DNA from: Periplaneta americana
Lineage: Eukaryota > Arthropoda > Insecta > Blattodea > Blattidae
DNA: 64,000 nt
Direction: 5' to 3'
Assembly: GCF_040183065.1 (NCBI RefSeq)
Contig: NW_027185501.1
Location: forward strand, 1,937,501 to 2,001,500
Shown: positions 55,011 to 64,000 of the stretch, piece by piece
Layout: every line of letters starts with the position of its first letter
Position numbering within the stretch: the stretch's first letter is position 1
Notes under the pieces: model-generated
What the model was told of the DNA's origin: nothing
The model's input: the letters and a program-made list of their open reading frames with translations, nothing else
Databases searched by the model: none
Translations under genes and position numbers: made by a program

Positions 55011-55750
55011 TTGAAACTATTAGAAGTTGAAGTCTCTGAGTTTCATCCTCAGATGAGGTACTCATAATTCAATATATATTATTTAATAATAATATTATTA
55101 TAACTTAAGTGATGAAATTACAACACTATACCGTTAAACTGAAATTCTCAAATTAAAAAGGTTTATGCTTATACTTGAAGTTTACGCAGTAAGAACGAAT
55201 TTCTCATTATAGCAATAATGCAAAACAATGGAATATTATTTTTACACCAATTCCTTTATTCTTGCTATAACATGCATGCCAATCCGTGAGGAAACTAAAA
55301 CTGAAATCACAGAAACATCAGTGAGAGGAGTCCATCCAGCTGCAAGCAGGGATACGAACAAGGTGCGCAAGACATGGAAGGGGTTCAGGCGGCGTGCAAC
55401 ATGTGGCGTCCGTGGGAAGACCGTCAAGTGAAATAGTTGTAAATAATAGTGCCAATCAAATGCGGCCCCCATAGGTGGGGAAAGCCTGTTCAGAAACAAG
55501 CTGCGCATGTTATTCAAAATGTTTTCACATAATTTAAAAATGCTGGAAACCAATCACCACCAGCAGAGACAGTTAATGCGACAGGAGTACCGTTATCGAC
55601 AGTGAAAAGAATAATTTCATTAAACTTGTCAAGCTTCGAAACCCCGACAAAGAAATACTGGCTGTGTAAAAAACTGTCCAAAATAGGCGATTTCGATCGT
55701 GATTAGATTCGGTCAGCCGTGTGCCAACTTCTTGAACAGACTGCGCTGCC
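55011..55750. other. No gene recognised
   Basis: AT-rich, with overlapping open frames on both strands at 55228-55553 that have no motif. Confidence 0.45.
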
Positions 55751-56083
55751 ATGGGTAACATTCTTTCTGCGGGGAGAACGAAGACAAACGACACGGGATA
55801 TGCATTTCCTTATGACAGGACAACGCTACATAAAATTCTACGATCTATGGGTATTAAATTCAAGGCACAGAACAGACGAATACCTGCAATGGAACCCCGA
55901 AAAATACAAACATGGCGTTCTGAGTACCTAACTAAAATGGGGTATTATGGACAGAAAGGGTATCAAGACCTTGCTGAGATGAAATATGATACGACACGCA
56001 TACTACTATGTTTAGTCGATGGACTGATGGTACTAATTTGTGTGACGCAATATTTTCTACCGGATAGGGGGAAAGACTTTTGA
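55751..56083 (+). pseudogene. Transposase-like N-terminal fragment
   Basis: The 110-codon frame reads YDRTTLHKILRSMGIKFKAQ then NRRIPAMEPRKIQTWRSEYL. This is the pattern of the second helix-turn-helix and linker in IS630/Tc1-group transposases (T-L-x-R-I-L-x-x-x-G-x-x-x-K-x-x-x-R, then E-x-P-x-I-x-x-W-R-x-x-Y-L). The first catalytic Asp region (normally LDETW) is disrupted: a DTHTTMFSRWTDGTN stretch in another frame may be its remnant. Only the N-terminal third is present. Low-moderate certainty on family. Confidence 0.45.
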
Positions 56084-56220
56084 TTTTGCACATTGAAAGA
56101 AGGAAAGGATTCGAATGTATTATTTGTAATGGAACTGGTAATTCATTGTCCTGTAGGCATATCTGTACCCATACATCATAAATTGTAACCTTACTGCCAT
56201 AAACATGTTTGAATTAAGTG

Positions 56221-56267
<47 letters not shown>
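56221..56267. repeat. (AT)n microsatellite
   Basis: About 23 AT units. Confidence 0.9.
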
Positions 56268-56268
<1 letters not shown>

Positions 56269-56384
56269 GTTAATATCTAATGACGAAGGACACTCACAAT
56301 AACGATTTGAATTGACTTGATACATTTCACAACAACAATAATCCTACACTAGTATTTAACGATATTGATTCTTGTGACAAGTAC

Positions 56385-57870
56385 TTACTTACAAATGGCT
56401 TTTAAGGAACCCGAAGGTTCATTGCCGCCCTCACATAAGCCCGCCAGCGGTCCCTATCCTGTGCAAGATTAATCCAATCTCTATCATCATACCCCACCTC
56501 CCTCAAATCCATTTTAATATTGTCCTCCCATCTACGTCTCGGCCTCCCTAAAGGTCTTTTTCCCTCCGGTCTCCCAACTAACACTCTATATGCATTTCTG
56601 GATTCGCCCATACGTGCTACATGCCCTGCCCATCTCAAACGTCTGGATTTTAAGTTCCTAATTATGTCAGGTGAAGAATAAAATGCGTGCAGTTCTGTGT
56701 TGTGTAAATTCATTCTCCTGTAACTTCATCCCGCTTAGTCCATAATATTTTCCTAAGCAACTTATTCTCAAACACCCTTAACCTATGTTCCTCTCTCAGA
56801 GTGAGAGTCCAAGTTTCACAACCATATAGAAGAACCGGTAATATAACTGTTTTTTTTAATTCTAACTTTTAGATTTTTGGACAGCAGACTAGATGATAAG
56901 AGCTTCTCAACCGAATAATAACAGGCATTTCCCAAATTTATTCTGCGTTTAATTTCCTCCCAAGTGTCATTTATATTTGTTACTGTTGCTCCAAGATATT
57001 TGAATTTTTCCACCTCTTCGAAGGATAAATCTCCAGTTTTTATATTTCCATTTCGTACAATATTCTGGTCACGAGACATAATCATATACTTTGTCTTTTC
57101 GGGATTTACTTCCAAACCGATCCCTTTACTTGCTTCAAGTAAAATTTCTGTGTTTTCCCTAATCGTTTGTCGATTTTCTCCTAACATATGCACGTCATCC
57201 ACATAGACAAGCAGCTGATGTAACCCATTCAATTCCAAACCCTGCCTGTTATCCTGAACTTTCCTAATGGCATATTCTAGAGCGAAGTTAAAAAGTAAAG
57301 GTGATAGTGGATCTCCCTGCTTTAGCCCGCAGTGAATTGGAAAAGCATCAGATAGAAACTGACCTTTACGGACTCTGCTGTATGTTTCACTGAGACACAT
57401 TTTAATTAATCGAACTAGTTTCTTGGGAATACCAAATTCAATAAGAATATCATATAATACTTCCCTCTTAACCGAGTCATATGCCTTTTTGAAATCTATG
57501 AATAACTGATGTACTGTACCCTTATACTCCCATTTTTTCTGCAATATCTGTCGAATACAAAAAAAATCTGATCAACAGTCGATCTATTACGCCGGAAACC
57601 GCACTGATCTACGTACGGAGTTAATCTTCTCAAAAGAATAGTGGACAAAATTTTGTACGACGTCAACAAGAGTGATATTCCTCGAAAGTTACCACAGTTG
57701 GTTTTGTCCCCCTTTTTAAAAATAGGTACGATTATGGACTCCTTCCATTGTTCTGGTACAATTGCCTTTTCCCAGATGGCAAGTACAAGTTTATAAATTT
57801 CGCTATATAAATCACTTCCACCCTCTCGTGACAAGTACGCCGACAGTAATGCACTGTGCCAGTTAAACAT
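56385..57870 (-). pseudogene. RTE/BovB-like LINE ORF2 (copy 3, longest)
   Basis: The minus strand starts near 57870. Pieces are YKLVLAIWEKAIVPEQWKES, IIVPIFKKGDKTNCGNFRGI then SLLLTSYKILSTILLRRLTP, a small deletion, and [15 protein letters not shown] frameshift in an A run (57561-57568) follows. The next open frame (57544-56860) has [45 protein letters not shown] (catalytic DD present), and [21 protein letters not shown] second frameshift lies in a T run at 56849-56856 and another near 56725. The end is RRLRWAGHVARMGE to NLRVP with a stop at 56402. A tail of TAAG units follows. Three or more frame breaks make it inactive. Confidence 0.9.
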
Positions 57871-58149
57871 ATTTCAGTTAAATATGCGTAGCATTAATAT
57901 GAATTTATCTGAATTATGTGTATTACTGCCTGCATCTGTTTGTTATTGTGTTGAATTGTTGGTAACAATCTGTGGATATAAAACAATCCATTTCGGGAAA
58001 ACACTACACGAGATCTGGCAACGCTGCAAACTCTCTTGGTTACAGGCTGGCACCATAGACTTACTAAATAACCCCTAGACCGCTCACTGGCGCTAGTGTT
58101 ATGCTCCCAAATTGAACAGCCGACGGGCGGCCATTTGCTTGGTTGAGAT

Positions 58150-58242
58150 GAATAAGTACAGGTTTAGTTCGTGTGCTATTTTTAATTGCAACAATGCACA
58201 CATATGTAAAGATAAAGAAGGAAGGAATGTTACATTTCACTG
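58150..58242 (+). pseudogene. Short THAP-like zinc-finger start
   Basis: ATG at about 58150 opens 31 codons: MNKYRFSSCAIFNCNNAHI, then CKDKEGRNVTFH and TGA. The C-x(4)-C spacing followed by a short insert and FH matches the start of THAP domains (C...C...SFHRFP), found in THAP genes and P-element-type transposases. The Pro and second Cys/His half is absent. It could be a dead fragment or chance. Confidence 0.3.
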
Positions 58243-58584
58243 ATTAGTTAATCTTTAATTTCTACAATATTTTTGGCCCGTATTATGTTACAGAAGACAA
58301 ACTATTGTACTTATACGGCTGTTTGTGCTTCAGGTTTCCTCTGAGTAAAGATTCCCTTAACCGAAAATGGATAGGTGCAATCAGCAGAGAGAATTTCTAC
58401 CCTACAATGAATCATTCAGTGTTTCAACTCATTTCGAAGATAGTTGTTACCTCTCAAACTACGTTATTACCGTATACATTGTTATTGTCCTTCATCCACT
58501 CCATATCCTTCCCTTTCTTCAAACAGCTGTTGCTTCAGTGCATACATGAGTAATAAAATTATTCGCCGAATTCGAAGATACAGA

Positions 58585-58586
<2 letters not shown>
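58243..58586. other. No gene recognised
   Basis: AT-rich. Open frames here are shadows of the neighbouring repeat. Confidence 0.45.
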
Positions 58587-58644
<58 letters not shown>

Positions 58645-58645
58645 C

Positions 58646-60407
58646 TCTTCTTCTTCCTATCAAGGATGGGTAAATCCCGTTCCGAGACTAACGGAATTGC
58701 GAAGTCCATCTTGTTTGTGGCCGACCAATATCTCGTCTGCCTTGGGGTTGATAAAACATGCTTGCATTGGGAAACGATCAGGGGGCATCCGTTGTACATG
58801 CATGTACCATTGTTGTTGATAGGTATGAATTTCTTCGACCATATTTGTTGTTTCAGTTGTTTCCGTATGTCTCCGCTTCTCATTCCATCCCTTAATGTGA
58901 CTCCCAGGGTGTGTCTTAGGGACCTCATTTCTGATGCTTCTATTCTTTTTCGATCTTGTTGTCTTAGCACCCATGTTTCACTTCCATAGCGAAGGGCCGG
59001 TTTTGATATAATGTTATGCACCCTGATTTTTAGATCTTGTTTCATATTCTTTCCGAAATACCTGTTTATACATCCATTTAATTTATTGTATTTCTGGACA
59101 TTTTCTTCTAGATCAGCATTAAATGTAAATGCTGAAATAGTACAGCCAAGATACTTAAATGCATGAACCTGTTCTATTATTTCTAAGTCTATCATTATTT
59201 TAACTCTTCGTTGATTCTTTCCTTGCATGGCCATTGATTTTGTCTTTCTAGTAGAAATTTTCATATTATACATCTCTAATATTCTGTTTAAAGTAGTAAC
59301 ATTTGTCTGTAGGCTGTCTTCAGAGTTTGCTATTAGAACCTGGTCACCTGCAAACAAGACTGTAGCTATGTAATTATTATTGCCCAAATATATGCCATTC
59401 GGACTCGTCATTTGCCAGTCTTGTAGTATTTTATTGATGTATAAATCAAACAGCAAGGGTGATAACCCACATCCCTGTCTTAGGCCTTGATTTACCACGA
59501 GGGGCTTTCCATTTTTATTAAACATAATGCTGGTTGAATCATATAGTGATTTAATAGCATTTATCAAGTTGGGGGGTAAGTTATATTCATCCAAAATGCT
59601 CCATAATTTTTGTCGTAGGACTCTGTTATACGCCTTCTCGTAATCTAAGAACAATAAATAAGTTGGCAAGTTAAATTCTTTACGCTTTTCTACAATCTGT
59701 TTTATTGTAAAGACTGCATCAATGCAAGACCTTCCTTTTCTAAATCCACACTGGGGTTCTTGCAATATTGGTTCGACTAAAGGTTGCAATTTATTTTTAA
59801 GTATTATTGCATAGATTTTGTAAGCAGAGCTCATTAAGGCTATACCTCTATAATTTTCGCATTTATTTCTCTCATTTTTCTTGTGGATATTAATAATTTT
59901 TGACACTTTCCAATCTTCTGGGATACGTCCCATGCTCCATATATCATTTAAGAGTTGTATAAGTCTGTTTTTGAGTTTTGTGCTTCCATATTTAAACAAT
60001 TCTACATTCAATCCATCTATTCCTGGAGCCTTTCTGTTCCTTAGCGTTGTCAATGCATTTTCTAATTCCATCTTAGTAATTGCATTCCACTGGTTTGTAT
60101 CTGCGTTATAGGGGTCTCTCTGATTATCTAGCAATGTTTTATAGTATTCCTCGGTTGGGATGGTTTCAATCTTTGCCTTATCCCTCTCTTCTGATCTTAA
60201 GTTCTTAAAGATTTCAAATCCAAATCTTTGCGGTCCGGTAATGTCATGTTCCAACCTCTTAATGAATTCTTCCCAGATCTTCCTATTTGATTCCCTTGAG
60301 AGTTTACGCATAATAGCTCGCTTTCTTTTGTATTCAATATAGTCCTCATTTCTCTTGTTGCTAATATGTTTTCTTTTTATCCTCAATAGCCTCTTTGAGT
60401 TCTTCAT
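58646..60407 (-). pseudogene. RTE-like LINE reverse transcriptase with mutated catalytic site
   Basis: An open frame of about 590 codons: ELENALTTLRNRKAPGIDGL, GRIPEDWKVSKIINIHKKNE then CENYRGIALMSSAYKI, QCGFRKGRSCIDAVFTI, YLLFLDYEKAYNRVLRQKLW, then NQGLRQGCGLSPLLFDLYIN. At the palm, VLFAGDQVLIANSED replaces the expected FADD: codon GGT gives Gly for the first catalytic Asp (plus-strand position about 59346). After AFKYLGCTIS and LRYGSETWVLRQQDRKRIEA the frame shifts near 58900; TTNMVEEIHTYQQQWYMHVQ is in the next frame. The native stop is uncertain, and the open frame then runs into the TTA tail. Confidence 0.85.
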
Positions 60408-61486
60408 TCCAAATCTTCAGTCTACAGCTCTTTCTTTTCCTTTGAGACCCTAAAACTTCTGTTGCAGTCTTATTGATAGCTATTTTAATACGCAGCCAGT
60501 CTATATTAATATCTCCAGTCCTACCTTTTAAATGGGTGTCTAATCTCTTTTTATATAGATCTTTGATGCTTGGTTGTTCTAACAATTGTATTTCAAATCT
60601 TTCTTCGTCAGTTTCTATTGCCTTTCTTTTCTTTATGAATTTCTTCGGTAATCTTATTTTGCGACATACTAAATAATGGTCTGTGACAGCTTCTGCTCCC
60701 CTATATGCTCTAGTGTCAAGGACATGTGGCCAGATCTTATCATTTGCGATGATGTAGTCGATTATGGACTTTTTACCTCTTTCTGCCCAAGTGTATTTGT
60801 GTATTTCTTTACGTCGAAAAAAGGTATTAGTGATTCTTAGATTGTTGTAGGAGCAAAAATCTCTTAGACATTTTCCATTAACGTTCATAGTGGTTTCTCC
60901 ATGTGGACCCACTAGCATTGATATGGTCTTATTGCCTATCCTTGCATTTAAATCTCCTCCTATAATTACGTAGTCATTTTTATTTGCTTTATTTACACAT
61001 TCTTGCAGATTTGCGTAAAATATTTCTGTTTCTTGGAATTGCCCTTCATTTGGGAGCATATGCTCCAATTACATAATAATGAGATCGACCAGATTTAAAC
61101 TTCAGAGTAATAATATGTTCATTATACCATGAATACCCTATAATTCTTTTCTTTAGTTCTTTTCTTATTAATATTCCAACTCCAGTCGAAGCTCTTCTGT
61201 TTTGTTCTACTCCAGAGTATATGAACAAGTAATCATCAATAATGTCAGATCCTTTAGTTTTCTTTTTTGTTTCAGTTACTATTAAAACATCTATTTTCCT
61301 CTTTTTTATTTCTAATATTATTTCTGACATCTTCGGAGTTATTCCCCTTATGTTCCAAGCGGCAATTGTCAAATGTTCCATTAGAGTTGTCCGTTGTCGA
61401 TTAGCATTATCAAAATCCATATTATCCGTCCGGCTATATCCATTAGTCTGTTGAGTAATAAAGTATACCCTTTTAAGCAGTACCAA
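60361..61486 (-). pseudogene. RTE-like LINE apurinic-type endonuclease
   Basis: Two overlapping frames. The first (61486-61046) has LTIAAWNIRGITPKMSEIIL then DVLIVTETKKK, the N-terminal N and E motifs of AP endonucleases, and GVGILIRKELKKRIIG. A one-base insertion in GAYAP-NEG (about 61066) moves it to the second (61068-60361), with YVIIGGDLNARIGNKT, GKCLRDFCSYNNLRITNTFF, IIDYIIANDK and AVTDHYLVCRKIRLPKKF, the D-x-N, D and SDH/TDH motifs. It nicks target DNA to prime reverse transcription. The frame closes with TAG at 60361, while the reverse transcriptase continues one frame over: a second break. Confidence 0.85.
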
Positions 61487-61906
61487 TGCTTAGCAGGGTT
61501 GGCCTATGGTGGGGCTGCCACCTCAGATCTGGCAGGCCCAACTCCCTGGTGTATTACCCCACCAGGAAGGGTGCCCCAAAGAGGTCTTTGCCCTTGTTAC
61601 CCCGGGCATGGATCTTCGTATGTCCCTGAAGATTGGGTGCCTCTTCCGCTTGCCCAGCCATCTGGTAAGCTTGTTCCTTCATGCCTAAACAATCGTTGAG
61701 ATCTTCACCCTCAACCCTGGGCAGGGGTTCTCGTTATACCCCGAGAAGCTGGGTCCTTAACAGCACAGTCACTAAATAAATTAGTGTTCACCCCCGCGAC
61801 GAGAACGCGTCTGTTAAGAATTACCCAACTGTATACAGTTACAGACGGAGCACCCTGTGTACGTTGGGCTGGGTTAATAGCCTTGTCTGAAGCCAAGGCT
61901 AAAGGC

Positions 61907-61907
<1 letters not shown>
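61487..61907 (-). repeat. 5' region of the RTE-like LINE
   Basis: GC-richer than surroundings. On the minus strand an open stretch reads MPLALASDKAINPAQRTQGA then ILNRRVLVAGVNTNLFSDCA and KDPASRGITRTPAQG, ending at 61711. It could be an upstream reading frame or a 5' UTR with promoter activity. I could not decide. Confidence 0.5.
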
Positions 61908-61977
<70 letters not shown>

Positions 61978-62312
61978 CCGTGGCGCTACAGTCATTGAAG
62001 GCCCCAGACCGACCAGCCGGCTGCTGGCCTCACGCCCACATGCCGAAGCAGAGGTGGACGATCATCCAACCAGAATAGAGGTATCGTGTGGTTAGCACGA
62101 TGATCCCCCCAGCCTTTACAGCTGGCTTTTGCAACCGGATTTTGCTACCTATCGTAGCTCCCCAAGTGCATCACGATTCTGGATGGGCACCGGTCCCATA
62201 CACTGGCCGAAATTTCATGACAAAATTTCTTCCCCATGAGGACTCGAACCAGCGCGCATTCCGTAATGCGAGTCCTAGGCAGTATGCCTTAGACCACCAC
62301 GCCACGGCGCGG
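61908..62312 (-). mobile_element. tRNA-derived SINE with (ATT)n tail
   Basis: On the minus strand the head starts at 62312: CGCCGTGGCGTGGTGGTCTA (box A region), then GCGCTGGTTCGAGTCCTCAT (box B at 62238-62252). The body contains GAAATTTCGGCCAGTGTATG, GATGCACTTGGGGAGCTACG, GGATGATCGTCCACCTCTGC and GCGTGAGGCCAGCAGCCGGC, ending CTGTAGCGCCACGG at 61978. About 22 ATT units follow. I recognise this SINE as a common full-length family in insects. The copy is complete and lightly diverged. The tail lies directly against the LINE 5' end. Confidence 0.85.
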
Positions 62313-62643
62313 GACGGTAGAAATAGATCCTGTTTAAAAAATATATATAAACAAATTTCAGAGCCTAAAAGTTGAAACATGTTCATTAATACTGCATGTA
62401 CTAACCACTCATTAAGTAATGGCATAACACATTTCAAATTCATCTCCCAGAACAAGTATTAGGCCACATAGCCTGTTAGAGGAAGGAATTTTCACACCAT
62501 CGTTCCTTTGGACAACTCAACAGAAACTGTATGAACTACAAAAAGTTAATTTTTTAATATCCCTGATTGAAAGTAACTCTTGTCTTAGTTACGGATTAAT
62601 GAAACAGTTTTTTATACTACTGCTACTGCTCCCGTTATACTTG

Positions 62644-62646
<3 letters not shown>
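62313..62646. other. No gene recognised
   Basis: AT-rich flank of the SINE. Confidence 0.5.
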
Positions 62647-62735
<89 letters not shown>

Positions 62736-62741
62736 TAATAA
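62647..62741. repeat. (CTA)n(ATA)n microsatellite
   Basis: About 15 ACT/CTA units pass into about 13 ATA/AAT units. Confidence 0.9.
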
Positions 62742-64000
62742 TGCTTTTTGATTTTATAGAACAGTTTAACCTACAGATTAAATTAAAAAGTAGACATTAT
62801 TAACCTTGGTTATGAATATTCACATTCGGAGTTCCTATGAAAATGATGCAAGTCTGACAGCCTGGTTGAATCCTTATAAAGCGGATCGAGATTGATAAAA
62901 ATCCCGATTTGAGGGATAATAGCCTAGAACGCAATTAAAAGAAGGTAGTCTGCATTTCCTATATCCGATATTTTTATTTATATATTGACTCAGATGGTTA
63001 CATTGTAAACATAGAGGTAACCTGCGAAAATTTAGTAAGTCTGTGAGGTAATCCAGCTGATTGCCGTAAGGTAACTCTACTCGCAAGATAATAGTTCCCC
63101 TAGTTCTACCACATTGTTGATTAATCCGTTTCGGTGCCTAGTTGCTGTTCTGGCAAGTAATCAACATTGTGTATTTTAGGTGCGTTGAGAGCCCAAAAAA
63201 AAAAAGAGCGTTTTGATATTGTATTTTACACTAATAACAGATACATACAATTTTGTAGTGCAGTGAACTATGTTTAAACATGGACTCATCGTCGATGTAC
63301 TGTTGCAGTACCGGTTCCGTAAAAGAAAAGTTGCAAATTTAATTTAGTAGCGAATGGTTAAAACATATTCATGGTTAATAAAAGAAAAAAACGATTAGCC
63401 CGTAGTATTCACTGTAGCCTACTGTGTGTCTTTCGTATTTTAGTGTTTCTCAGGGAGGCGAATATTACATTAAAAGCACGCAAATACTACTTTGCAGAAA
63501 ACAATTATAAATGTCTTTGATAAAGTGATGATAAATATAATGTCTTAAGTTAGCTTCTGATATTCCGATTTCCCTCGCAGGAAACCTAGCAACTCTGGTG
63601 ACAGGAGACACACGTAATTAAAGATATATCGCAAAGGAAGTATTGTTCCTTTAAACAAAAACATTTAGCTTTCGGATACGCAATACAACACGTATTCAAA
63701 TAGCGGTTTCGAAATCCCGCGCGTTTTCTAACAAACAAATGGCGGCTTTCTGCCGCTTCAATTTGGGAACATGTTTCTCAGTTGTCCGCTACAGCGTGGT
63801 AGGGGCTCGGCCGTGCGCCCGCCTCCTGGAGTATACGAAGCAGGAGGAAGGAGAGTGCAGACTCTTATCCGGCTGAAAGGCAGTGAATGGACTAGGCCTG
63901 CAGCACGTTCTTCCCTGTACATCAAATCTAAAATCTCCTGCAGCACTTGGAGCACTCACATTGTCACATTGGTCCATTAATAGCTTTAAACTACAATCAA
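62742..64000. other. No gene recognised; GC-rich patch at the end
   Basis: AT-rich until about 63690. The segment 63700-63960 is GC-richer and open in several frames of both strands (60-70 codons), so no frame is favoured. No splice signal pair or motif was found. Confidence 0.45.

Larger units (their letters stand above)
58587..61907 (-). mobile_element. Nearly full-length RTE-like LINE
   Basis: Minus-strand order: GC-richer 5' region (61907-61487), AP-type endonuclease (61486-60361), reverse transcriptase (60407-58646) and a (TTA)n tail (58645-58587). This makes about 3.3 kb. Only a few frame breaks are present, which makes it one of the younger retroelements here. Confidence 0.85.

Noticed and set aside
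58444-58989. 181-codon + strand frame
   Set aside because: Shadow of the LINE reverse transcriptase end and its TTA tail; it contains a poly-Asn run.
61394-62095. + strand frames of about 100 codons
   Set aside because: They overlap the minus-strand LINE 5' region and SINE. No motifs, and one contains poly-Ile.
63730-63980. Host exon or CpG-rich promoter at the window end
   Set aside because: Several frames are open on both strands and no splice or initiator signal decides; evidence is too weak.

Overview
This window looks like non-coding and repeat-derived DNA from a large, AT-rich arthropod genome. The best guess is a cockroach or termite (Blattodea). The reasons are the very many (TAA)n/(TTA)n tracts, the absence of operons or long host ORFs, decayed insect-type LINEs, SINEs and Tc1/mariner, hAT, pogo and Helitron relics, and several RTE-like LINE and tRNA-derived SINE sequences that I recognise from blattodean genomes. 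The octamer TAGGCCTA is also over-frequent. The species assignment is inference from family recognition; no search was run.

Host sequence: the only probable host coding sequence is a pair of tiny in-frame exons on the + strand, 60 nt at 20550-20609 and 54 nt at 48530-48583. Each has a TTTTCTTTTTATAG acceptor and a GTGAGTAA donor. Each sits in about 360 bp of clearly homologous intron, so they are tandem-duplicated, possibly mutually exclusive, exons of one large gene. If so, most of the window between and around them is intron of that gene, filled with mobile elements. I cannot name the gene.

Layout: 1-5 kb holds the C-terminal end of a restriction-like-endonuclease LINE and an RTE-like LINE end. 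6.8-8.2 kb is a pseudogene of a multicopy arthropod zinc-binding protein. 10.6 kb has a 4 x 46-bp minisatellite. 11-12.8 kb is a Helitron helicase pseudogene split by a tRNA-derived composite insertion. 14.6-15.7 and 33.9-34.3 kb are two copies of a CTATAGTC-ended inverted-repeat element. 17.06-18.04 kb is the only uninterrupted transposase gene. 20.87-24.40 kb is a hAT element carrying a passenger pseudogene. 30.9-32.5 kb is a Tc1-like element with about 345-bp inverted repeats. 35-36 kb is a CR1/Jockey-like LINE end. 37.6-40.1 kb is a pogo-like element with a hAT nested in it, flanked by a perfect 8-bp duplication. 41-46 kb holds further DNA-transposon relics and an inverted pair of tRNA-derived SINEs. 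50.9-53.6 kb is a compound (TAA)n-plus-core satellite broken by a Jockey-like LINE. 54-58 kb contains more relics. 58.6-61.9 kb is a nearly full-length RTE-like LINE whose catalytic FADD reads FAGD, and next to it lies a tRNA-derived SINE at 61.9-62.3 kb.

Almost every protein-like segment is broken by stops, frameshifts or deletions and is annotated as a pseudogene. Many of the trinucleotide microsatellites sit exactly at LINE or SINE 3' ends and are best read as their tails. Many long ORFs of poly-Leu, poly-Ile or poly-Tyr are these tracts read in frame and are not genes.
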